A stretch of 64,000 bases of DNA from Acidobacterium sp. S8 (GTDB taxonomy: Bacteria > Acidobacteriota > Terriglobia > Terriglobales > Acidobacteriaceae). Below, in pieces: positions 43,713-51,078 of this stretch. Positions within the stretch are counted from its first letter, which is position 1. Each line of letters starts with the position of its first letter. Below the pieces are notes generated by a model. The model was not told the DNA's origin. It did not search any database and was given only the letters and a program-made list of their open reading frames with translations. The DNA is taken from positions 97,508 to 161,507 of the forward strand of contig NZ_LMUM01000034.1 in NCBI RefSeq assembly GCF_009765985.1. The letters run 5' to 3'. The position numbers and the translations under genes are program-made.

Positions 43713-46136
43713 ATGCAGATACTCCTGCAAGACCTGCGCTATGCCTTTCGCCAGCTACGCAAGAATCCTGGCTTTGCTCTGACGGCGATATTGACGCTGG
43801 CTCTCGGAATTGGCGCGACGACAGCTGTTTTCAGCGTGGCTTATGGCGTGCTGATCGATCCGTTTCCGTATAAGGACGTGCATACGCTGGCTACGCCGAA
43901 GCTCTGCTCTTCGGAGTGGCCGTGGGGCTGCGGGTGGAATGTGTATACGGGCGCGCAGTTCAACGAGATTGCGCAGAAGACCGATATCTTCAGCGGCGTA
44001 ACGGCTTCGACGATCAGCAATGTGGTGCTGACGGGAGGCGCGGAGCCGCAGCGGATTCGGGGCAATTACGTTACGGCGAATACGTTTGACGTGCTGGGTG
44101 TGCAGCCGATTCTCGGACGGGCGTCGACGGAGAACGACGTGCTGCCGGGTCATGGAGAGGTGGCTCTGCTGAGCTATCGGTATTGGCAGGCACACTACGG
44201 CGGGAATCGCTCGGTGCTGGGTAAGGTGCTGACGCTGGATGGGCATCCATGCACGGTGATTGGAGTCATGCCACCGCGGTTTCTGTGGCGCGGCGGGGAC
44301 GTGTATCTGCCCATTCAAATTACGAATGAGCGTGAGGTACATGGGCAGCACTTTTTCGCGCTGGTAGGACGGCTGAAGCCGGGTGTAACGGATGCGCAGG
44401 CAACGGCTGAGCTGGCGCCGATCTTTGCTGATTTTGCGAAGACCGATCCGCATGGATATCCGAAGGATCTCCGCCTGGGGATTATGCCGTTCGACCAGAT
44501 GTTTCAGTCAGGACTGGCGAGCACGCTTTATCTGCTGTTGGGCGCGGTGGGTGTGCTGCTGCTGATTGCATGCGTGAATGTGTCGAGCCTGCTGCTGGCA
44601 AGGGCGGTATATCGTGAGCATGAATTTGTAGTACGGGCTGCGATTGGGGCTTCGCGAATGCGGCTGGTGCGGTATGCGCTTACCGAGTCGCTGCTGCTGG
44701 CTGCGGTCGCGATGCCGGTGGCTCTGGGATTCGCCTATGCCGGGCTGCAGGCCACGCTGAGGATTGTGCCGGCGGAAACGATTCCGGATGAAGCGGTAGT
44801 GACGATGAATGTGCCGGTGCTGCTGGTGTCGATTGGCATAGCGCTGGCGACGGTGCTGATCTTCGGGCTGGCTCCGGCATGGCACAGCGCGAATCCGAGA
44901 TTGGCGGCGGTGTTGAACAGCGTACGCTCTTCGGGGAGCAGGGCGCAGCGGCGACTGTTGAGCGGCTTTGTGGTGACAGAGGTTGCGTTGTCGCTGGTGT
45001 TGCTCATCCTGGCGGGGCTGATGGTGCGCTCGCTGATGGCGGTTGAAAATGCTCCGGTGCCATTTTCTCCGGATCACACGCTGATGATGCGGATTCCGCT
45101 GACGGATGAGCGGTATCCAACCGCGGAGCGTCGAGCGCAGTTCTTCCGCGAATTGACGGAGAAGGTGCGCTCGCTGCCGGGCGTGAAGAATGCAACGATA
45201 GATGATGCGTTTCCTCTTATGGACATGTATGGAGACCATGTGCAGATAGCGGGACAGCCAGTGGATAAGCGCTTTACGAATATTCATCTGACCGACGCGG
45301 TGTATACGCAGATGGCGGGCCGCAGGATTCTGCAGGGGCATGCTCTGGATGAGCGGGAGATTGAGGAAAAAGCGCATGAGATCGTGGTAACGGAGAATTT
45401 CGCCAAGCGCTATTTCAGCGGTCAGAATGTGCTGGGGCGGACGGTGCATCTGCCGGAGTTTCAGCCAGACGGGAAGAACAAATTGCAGGACGATGCCTTT
45501 ACGGTTGTGGGCGTGATGGATGACCTGCCGCTCTTTGCCGGGTTCCGCGAGGATTATCCGCATATCTTTATGCCGTACACGATTGCGCCGGAGGCGGACA
45601 GCGCGCTGATTGTGGAGACGGCAGTGCCTGCGGATGACCTGATGAATGCTGTGCGGCAGGCGGTCTATTCGATCGACAAGGACCAGCCGATTGTTGCTGC
45701 CATGAGTCTGCGGCAGATGCTGGATATGTATGGATATGCGGGGCCACGGTTTGCGCTGGCGTTGTTTGGGACCTTTGCGGCAGCGGCGCTGGTGCTCTCA
45801 CTGGTTGGGATTTATGGGGTGCTGTCGTTTGTGACTTCGCAGCGTACGCAGGAGATCGGGATTCGCATGGCATTGGGCGCCGATCGAGGCAAAGTGATGT
45901 GGATGGTGCTGCGCCATGCGTGTGTGCTGGCGCTGCTCGGAGTCGCTGCAGGCTTGCCGTTGGCATTTTTTGCCGGACGCTTTGCCAAGGACGAGCTGAT
46001 CAACACTTCGCAGCATGATCCGGTCGCGATTTTGGTGGCGGTGTGCATTCTGCCGCTGCTGGCTGTGGCGGGAACATGGCTGCCTGCGCGGCGGGCTGCG
46101 GGAATCGATCCGGTCAAGGCGCTGCGAGCGGAGTGA
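43713..46136 (+). CDS. ADOP-type ABC transporter permease (MacB/FtsX-like), copy 2
   Basis: 807 residues, the same length as copy 1. It begins LLQDLRYAFRQLRKNPGFALTAILTLALGIGATTAVFSV and ends LPARRAAGIDPVKALRAE, with FtsX helix sets in the middle and at the C-terminus (TQEIGIRMALGADRGKVMWMVL). No ATPase, membrane-fusion protein or regulator flanks it, so it is an orphan. It probably forms a MacB-like mechanotransmission complex with an ATPase encoded elsewhere. Confidence 0.92.
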   Translation: MQILLQDLRYAFRQLRKNPGFALTAILTLALGIGATTAVFSVAYGVLIDPFPYKDVHTLATPKLCSSEWPWGCGWNVYTGAQFNEIAQKTDIFSGVTASTISNVVLTGGAEPQRIRGNYVTANTFDVLGVQPILGRASTENDVLPGHGEVALLSYRYWQAHYGGNRSVLGKVLTLDGHPCTVIGVMPPRFLWRGGDVYLPIQITNEREVHGQHFFALVGRLKPGVTDAQATAELAPIFADFAKTDPHGYPKDLRLGIMPFDQMFQSGLASTLYLLLGAVGVLLLIACVNVSSLLLARAVYREHEFVVRAAIGASRMRLVRYALTESLLLAAVAMPVALGFAYAGLQATLRIVPAETIPDEAVVTMNVPVLLVSIGIALATVLIFGLAPAWHSANPRLAAVLNSVRSSGSRAQRRLLSGFVVTEVALSLVLLILAGLMVRSLMAVENAPVPFSPDHTLMMRIPLTDERYPTAERRAQFFRELTEKVRSLPGVKNATIDDAFPLMDMYGDHVQIAGQPVDKRFTNIHLTDAVYTQMAGRRILQGHALDEREIEEKAHEIVVTENFAKRYFSGQNVLGRTVHLPEFQPDGKNKLQDDAFTVVGVMDDLPLFAGFREDYPHIFMPYTIAPEADSALIVETAVPADDLMNAVRQAVYSIDKDQPIVAAMSLRQMLDMYGYAGPRFALALFGTFAAAALVLSLVGIYGVLSFVTSQRTQEIGIRMALGADRGKVMWMVLRHACVLALLGVAAGLPLAFFAGRFAKDELINTSQHDPVAILVAVCILPLLAVAGTWLPARRAAGIDPVKALRAE

Positions 46137-46327
46137 GCGTTATCTTTTGGGAATTCGTGCGTCTGTCATTTTGAACAGGACGGCTGCCGATTGCCTCGAT
46201 CTTGCTTAAGCCCACATCTCTTCAAGATGTCGGTTATCGGAGGGCACGCTGAGGGGAATCCGATGAGGTTCACCAGAGCAAGCGTCTTTCGGACTGCATC
46301 AGAATCTTTTCTTTCGGAGGCATTTTT

Positions 46328-46672
46328 TTGAAGAACTTTACAGTCACAAACGCGCTGTTGACGGTGATTGCGATTGCGTTGGTGTCGATTGCGATTCGGC
46401 CATACGTTGCGCCGCAGACAGCGCAGGCACAGGCAACGGCTCCCTATCCGTTTTATTTCGAGCCGGGGACGCAGATGCTGAAGGCTTCTGATGGAAGCAA
46501 GCAGCTTTATGGTCGCGTGGTGGTCGATATGCGGAATGGGAAGATATGGGGTTTTCCAACGAATACGCCGGACACCTATCCGTGGAATCCGGTGGATGCC
46601 AAGCCACAGATCTCACATCCGTTTTATCTGGGTAAATTTGCTTTTGAGGATACGGACAAGATCGACAGGTAA
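46328..46672 (+). CDS. Small secreted or anchored protein of unknown function
   Basis: 114 residues from a TTG start with GGAGG eight bases upstream. The N-terminal hydrophobic helix (NALLTVIAIALVSIAIRPYV) and Ala/Gln-rich stretch could be a signal peptide or an anchor. The rest, with KQLYGRVVVDMRNGKIWGFP, looks like a small beta domain. I recognise no family, though proteins of this shape seem recurrent in acidobacteria. Confidence 0.7.
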   Translation: MKNFTVTNALLTVIAIALVSIAIRPYVAPQTAQAQATAPYPFYFEPGTQMLKASDGSKQLYGRVVVDMRNGKIWGFPTNTPDTYPWNPVDAKPQISHPFYLGKFAFEDTDKIDR

Positions 46673-46727
46673 TAGCTGGATCGAGGAGCGGGAAAACCCA
46701 GGAAGGTATTTCGACTATCTGCATTCT

Positions 46728-46769
46728 CTGGATTCTTCACTCCGCTTCGCTGCGTTCAGAATGACGGCT
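46728..46769. repeat. Hairpin repeat, family B copy 5 (forward)
   Basis: TGGATTCTTCACTCCGCTTC followed by GCTGCGTTCAGAATGACGG; nearly identical to copy 6. A family A copy lies 32 bases downstream. Confidence 0.7.
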
Positions 46770-46801
46770 CTTGAGTGATACGCCTTTCTAAATCGGCGGC
46801 C

Positions 46802-46844
46802 GGGTGCCCCATCCTTTCGCGCATTTTGTGAAAGGGTGGGAGAC
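46802..46844. repeat. Hairpin repeat, family A copy 4 (inverted)
   Basis: GGGTGCCCCATCCTTTCGCG, loop, TGAAAGGGTGGGAGACG: near-perfect stem. Confidence 0.75.
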
Positions 46845-46881
46845 GAAAATACTCACCAGGCTAAATGACGGCTCATCTGTT

Positions 46882-47559
46882 CTAAATCGGCGGCATACCT
46901 TCGATGATGTGCGCTCCGGTGGGGGTGTGAAAGACGAAGTCGGCGTCGGTGGCCGGGGCGTTCGGCTGCTCGTCTGCGAACGCGAATGTGTTGATGGCGC
47001 CGTCGGTCTCTTCGATGCGCATGGACTGGATAACGCCTTCAGTGTTTGCCGTGATGCTGAAGGAAGCGATGCGCTGCTCCATGTTTTTGGGGATGCCGGA
47101 GAGGGTGTAAGCACCATTGTCGGCCGGAGCGATCTGAAGATTAGTTAATTCTTTGGAAAGTTGCGTGTGGCCGAGAAGGAAGCGCAGCGGCGAGCGAAGG
47201 TCATCGAGTTTCCTGGCCGGGACGCGCGGAATTTCCATGTCACCGGGGGCGTAGAAGTACGCGTTCTGTCCATCGAGGACGAAGAGCTTTCCTTGTGGCA
47301 GTGAGTATGTCCAGCGCATCTTGCCCGGCTTTTTCAGGAGCAGGATGCCGCTCTCTACGCGGTGCATGCCCATGCCGTCGTATTTCTGAGTGAATTTTAC
47401 TGACAGAGAATGAAGCGCGTTGTAGTGCTTGTCGATGCGGGCGGCCTGAGACTCGGCAGTGGGAGTCTGGGCGTGGAGCTGGATGGATGTGAATGCCAGG
47501 AGGAGCGCGAGAAACCCGGAGAAGAATTGCGGGGAGTTGAGTCTATATGGATTCTTCAC
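46882..47559 (-). CDS. lolA: Outer-membrane lipoprotein carrier protein LolA
   Basis: 225 residues with a signal peptide (FFSGFLALLLAFTSIQLHAQ). The LolA half-barrel is shown by YNALHSLSVKFTQKY, GILLLKKPGKMRWTYSLPQGKLFVLDGQNAYFYAP and QSMRIEETDGAINTFAF. It ferries lipoproteins across the periplasm. The only usable start is a GTG lying inside family B copy 6, so the first residues (MKNPYR) are encoded by repeat sequence. LolB and LolCDE are not in the window. Confidence 0.9.
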   Translation of the reverse strand: MKNPYRLNSPQFFSGFLALLLAFTSIQLHAQTPTAESQAARIDKHYNALHSLSVKFTQKYDGMGMHRVESGILLLKKPGKMRWTYSLPQGKLFVLDGQNAYFYAPGDMEIPRVPARKLDDLRSPLRFLLGHTQLSKELTNLQIAPADNGAYTLSGIPKNMEQRIASFSITANTEGVIQSMRIEETDGAINTFAFADEQPNAPATDADFVFHTPTGAHIIEGMPPI

Positions 47560-47587
47560 TCCGCTTTGCTCCGTTCAGAATGACAGG
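47547..47587. repeat. Hairpin repeat, family B copy 6 (forward), overlaps lolA start
   Basis: TGGATTCTTCACTCCGCTTT followed by GCTCCGTTCAGAATGACAGG. Its first 13 bases are the start of the lolA reading frame on the opposite strand. Confidence 0.7.
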
Positions 47588-47602
47588 TGTTGGGATGGAC
47601 GA

Positions 47603-47643
47603 TATCCCACCCTTTCGCAAAATGCGCGAAAGGATGGGACACC
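47603..47643. repeat. Hairpin repeat, family A copy 5 (forward)
   Basis: TATCCCACCCTTTCGCAAAA followed by TGCGCGAAAGGATGGGACACC; stem of about 14 pairs, 15 bases after a family B copy. Confidence 0.75.
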
Positions 47644-47710
47644 TAGGTTTTGTGGCTGTAGAAAAAAAGCAGGTCCTTCGACTCGGCGCCCTGGACGAAG
47701 GGCTCGAATG

Positions 47711-48235
47711 CTACTGCAGTGGCACCGTGCAATTGGTTCCGCCTGCTGGATCGGCCTTGATTTCGCCGGTGATGTCGATGCAGAAGCCGCGGTGGCCGGT
47801 TTTGCCTACGGCCTGGGGCACGGCGGTCGCTTCATAGCCGGTGTACATGTCCTGGTTATTCACCGTCGTCTTGGTGCAGTTGACGATGTTGAAGGCGTAT
47901 CCAGCCTTTACCCCGGTCGCGAGGTCGCGCTGCAGCAACTGGGAGTTCGTTGCGCTCGGCGGCCCTGAGTTCGAATCGCCGCCCAGCGCCTGCAGCGAGC
48001 AGGCAAACCCGTTGGCGGGGTAGTTCGTCTGGAATTGAATTTCCGACTGGTAGATGGCACGCAGAGACTGAATGGCCGAAGTCTCATTCGCCTGGCTGCG
48101 CAGATTGAGCATGTTGGGGATGGCAATGAGCATGAGGATCAGCATGATCGAGATAACGATCAGCAGTTCCATCAGGGTAAATCCAGCTTGCCGCCTGCGG
48201 CGGTCCGAAGGTCTTTGCATTTGAAGATCAATCAT
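47711..48235 (-). CDS. Type IV pilin/pseudopilin major subunit-like protein
   Basis: 174 residues. The prepilin peptidase site AGFTLMELLIVISIMLILMLIAIPNML has the required Gly before the cut and Glu at mature position 5. The globular part contains four cysteines that could form disulfides. The leader is long (about 17 residues) and basic. It is about 15 kb away from the secretion operon but could supply its filament subunit. A start five codons later is possible but has no ribosome site. Confidence 0.88.
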   Translation of the reverse strand: MIDLQMQRPSDRRRRQAGFTLMELLIVISIMLILMLIAIPNMLNLRSQANETSAIQSLRAIYQSEIQFQTNYPANGFACSLQALGGDSNSGPPSATNSQLLQRDLATGVKAGYAFNIVNCTKTTVNNQDMYTGYEATAVPQAVGKTGHRGFCIDITGEIKADPAGGTNCTVPLQ

Positions 48236-48349
48236 GGGTCGTGTGCTTCTCCCCGTAGGCTGCCAAAAAGACAGCCGCCGAGAGAAATCCTAAATTAGTA
48301 GGACGCAGGATGCCAGCGAAGCGCTCATTTACTGGGCACAGGGGTTTAC

Positions 48350-48389
48350 TATCCCACCCTTCGCCTGTGGCTCAGGATGGGGCACCCGA
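48350..48389. repeat. Hairpin repeat, family A copy 6 (forward)
   Basis: TATCCCACCCTTCGCC...TCAGGATGGGGCACCCG; shortened inner stem like copies 3 and 8. Confidence 0.65.
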
Positions 48390-48420
48390 TGTACCTGACT
48401 TTCAAAAATGAGGCGATGCC

Positions 48421-48466
48421 GGGTACCCCATCCTTTCGCGCACTTTGCGAAAGGGTGGGATAGCCC
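48421..48466. repeat. Hairpin repeat, family A copy 7 (inverted)
   Basis: GGGTACCCCATCCTTTCGCG followed by CACTTTGCGAAAGGGTGGGATA; inverted relative to copy 6, 31 bases away. Confidence 0.75.
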
Positions 48467-48479
48467 TTGTGACCTGACC

Positions 48480-49754
48480 CTAGCAATCAAGCTGGCTGCG
48501 ATTGAGCTTTACGCCGTCGAGGCGGCCCAGCAGCGTCACCGCGACCAATCCCGGCTGGAAGAGATGGTTGGCCATGGCCAGCACCTGATCCTCGCTGATG
48601 GCTTCGACCTTGTCGAGGATCTCCTGCATGCCGAAGAAGTAGTTGAAGTGCATCTGCTGGCGCGCGAGGTTCGACATGCGCGACATGGAGCTTTCAAGAG
48701 AGAGCAGCAGGTTGCCCTTGAGCTGGTCTTTGGCGCGGCGCAGCTCATCGGCTGGCAGGGGCTCATTCTTCAAACGGCGGAACTGCTCCATGACTAACTG
48801 GACGACCTGCACTGCGCGGTCGGCGGAGGTTCCGGCGTAGACGCAGAGCGATCCGGTATCGCTGTAAGGATTCAGGTCGCTGTAGATCGAGTAGGCGAGG
48901 CCGCGCTCTTCACGGACAGTCTGGAAGAGGCGCGAGGACATGCCACCGCCGAGAATCGTATTCAAGACAAGCGTGACGTAGCGCGACTCGTCGGCAATGG
49001 CCGGAGCAGGGACGCCGAGGCAGAGCTGGACCTGTTCGAGCGACTTCTTATTCTTGAGAATGATGCGAGCCGCGGTCTTTGGAGAGACGGCAAAGCTCAC
49101 AGATTCGCCTGCCGGCAGCGATTCGAAGCGACGCGTGACCTGCTCGACGAAGGCATCGTGGTCGAGATTTCCGGCAGCGGAAAAGATCATATTGCCGCCG
49201 TGGAACTTCTGGCCGTAGTAGCTACAAAGCGTATCGCGCTCGAAGCGTCGCACAGTCTCTTTCGTTCCGAGGATCGGCCTGCCCAGCGGGTGGTCCTTCC
49301 AGAACGCCTGAGTGAAGATTTCGTGGACCAGATAATCAGGGTTGTCTTCGTCCATCTTGATCTCTTCAAGGATGACGCCGCGTTCGCGCGTGATCTCATC
49401 ACTGGCGAAGACGGGATTGAGGACGAGGTCGGAGAGGACGTCGAGGGCTACCGGGACGTGCTCGTCGAGCACCTTCATGTTGAAGCAGACCGTTTCTTTG
49501 CCGGTGAAGGCGTCGAGATTGCCGCCGATGGCGTCGACTTCGCGGGCGATGTGTTGCGCGGACCGCGACTTGGTGCCCTTGAAGACCATGTGCTCGACAA
49601 AGTGCGAGATGCCGTTGACCTCAGGCATTTCGTGGCGCGAGCCCGCGCGAATCCAGACGCCCATGGCGACGGAGCGGACGTAATCCATTTTTTCGGTCAG
49701 AATCGTAAGCCCGTTAGGCAGGACGGTGCGGCGTATATTGCGTTCGTTATCCAT
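48480..49754 (-). CDS. M16 family zinc metallopeptidase
   Basis: 424 residues, the single-chain two-domain form. The inverted zinc motif HFVEH gives ligands H51 and H55 with catalytic E54; the third ligand Glu lies about 75 residues on. The C-terminal half holds the R/Y substrate clamp region (GLAYSIYSDLNPYSDTGSLCVYAGT). These processing peptidases degrade short peptides or trim proteins. The gene is divergent from rlmN. Confidence 0.93.
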   Translation of the reverse strand: MDNERNIRRTVLPNGLTILTEKMDYVRSVAMGVWIRAGSRHEMPEVNGISHFVEHMVFKGTKSRSAQHIAREVDAIGGNLDAFTGKETVCFNMKVLDEHVPVALDVLSDLVLNPVFASDEITRERGVILEEIKMDEDNPDYLVHEIFTQAFWKDHPLGRPILGTKETVRRFERDTLCSYYGQKFHGGNMIFSAAGNLDHDAFVEQVTRRFESLPAGESVSFAVSPKTAARIILKNKKSLEQVQLCLGVPAPAIADESRYVTLVLNTILGGGMSSRLFQTVREERGLAYSIYSDLNPYSDTGSLCVYAGTSADRAVQVVQLVMEQFRRLKNEPLPADELRRAKDQLKGNLLLSLESSMSRMSNLARQQMHFNYFFGMQEILDKVEAISEDQVLAMANHLFQPGLVAVTLLGRLDGVKLNRSQLDC

Positions 49755-49849
49755 TTGATAATTCCTGGTTGGTTGCTGCCCGTGCGGACTATGGGACTGC
49801 TCTCTGTGGCAGGGAGAATGCGCTATGCTGTCTCAACGGAGCTGTTGCT

Positions 49850-51004
49850 ATGATGCCGCCGGGCAGGAAAAAACCTATCTCCATTTTAGACTCTCTTGGG
49901 GCTGCCGCGACTCAACCTCTTTTTGGCCTTAAAAATCAACAACTTAAAGATTTGCTCAGAGAATTTGCCGAGCCGGCCTACCGCGTAAAGCAGCTTTCCG
50001 GGGCACTTTACCGGGAATGGGTCGACGATCTGGCAGAGGTTTCCACGCTGCCGAAGACTCTCCGGGATGCCATTTCAGAGCGCGGATATCAGGTTGGATT
50101 GCCGAAAATTGTCGAAGCATTTACCTCGGTCGATGGCACCGAGCGCTATCTGATTTCCGGGAACGATGGGCAGACGGTCGAGACAGTCTGGATGCCGGAT
50201 GGCGATGGCGGCGAGGCGGACGATGGTTCGGAAGCCGGAACGGATTTGCGACGGGCAACGATCTGCGTTTCGAGCCAGATTGGCTGCGCGGTGAATTGCC
50301 AGTTTTGCCTGACGGCGAAGCTGGGAATCATTCGCAACCTGACCGCCGGCGAGATTGCCGGGCAGGTGGTCACGGTGCTGAAGCGGCAGAAGGTTCGGAT
50401 CGGAAGGGATCGCATCAACCTCGTCTTTATGGGGATGGGCGAGCCGTTTCTCAACTACGACGAGTTCATGGCGGCGGTGCGGCTGCTGGTAGAAGAAGTT
50501 GGGATTCCCGAGTCGCGGATGACGGTTTCGACTTCGGGAATTGTGCCGGGGATTTTGCGGTTCGCCGAAGAGACGCTGCGACCGAAGCTGGCGATTTCAC
50601 TGAACGCTCCGAATGATGCGATTCGCGCTGGGATTATGCCGATTACGCGCAAGTGGGATATCTCGGATGTGATGACGGCGGTGAAGCGGGTTTCGCTGCG
50701 CGCGAAAGAGAAGATCACGTTTGAGTATGTGCTGCTAGGCGGCTTGAATGACCGCCTCGATGACGCGGACGAGGTCGGACGGCTGCTCAGGCGCGCGAAT
50801 CTGCCGCTGAAGGTGAATCTGATTGTCTGGAATCCGGGGCCGGGGATGCCGTATCGCATGTCAGATCCGGATACGGTGGCTCAGTTTCAGGAGCGGCTGC
50901 GGTTGAGTGGTATTCCAGCGTTCGTGCGCAGGCCGCGCGGACGGGATATCTATGCGGCTTGCGGTCAGTTGAAGCGGACTACGGAGCTGGTTCAGGTTGA
51001 ATAG
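49850..51004 (+). CDS. rlmN: 23S rRNA (adenine-C2)-methyltransferase RlmN
   Basis: 384 residues from the first ATG of an MM pair; the track extends 27 codons too far. The radical-SAM cluster motif is CAVNCQFC, and INLVFMGMGEPFLNYD is a family hallmark. Two further conserved cysteines are expected for the methyl transfer; the C-terminal one is in IYAACGQL. It methylates A2503 of 23S rRNA and A37 of some tRNAs. Confidence 0.95.
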   Translation: MMPPGRKKPISILDSLGAAATQPLFGLKNQQLKDLLREFAEPAYRVKQLSGALYREWVDDLAEVSTLPKTLRDAISERGYQVGLPKIVEAFTSVDGTERYLISGNDGQTVETVWMPDGDGGEADDGSEAGTDLRRATICVSSQIGCAVNCQFCLTAKLGIIRNLTAGEIAGQVVTVLKRQKVRIGRDRINLVFMGMGEPFLNYDEFMAAVRLLVEEVGIPESRMTVSTSGIVPGILRFAEETLRPKLAISLNAPNDAIRAGIMPITRKWDISDVMTAVKRVSLRAKEKITFEYVLLGGLNDRLDDADEVGRLLRRANLPLKVNLIVWNPGPGMPYRMSDPDTVAQFQERLRLSGIPAFVRRPRGRDIYAACGQLKRTTELVQVE

Positions 51005-51029
51005 AAATTGTCGGCTCTCTGGAAACTGA

Positions 51030-51057
51030 CCCCACCCTTCGCTCAGGATGGGTACCC
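51030..51057. repeat. Hairpin repeat, family A copy 8 (forward, short)
   Basis: CCCCACCCTTCGCTCAGGATGGGTACCC, between the convergent rlmN and yvcK-fusion genes. Confidence 0.6.
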
Positions 51058-51078
51058 ACGGTAGTTACTCTCGTGCTT

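Noticed and set aside
44508-45563. 351-residue minus-strand ORF
   Set aside because: Antisense to ADOP permease copy 2; His/Arg/Gln-rich shadow composition.
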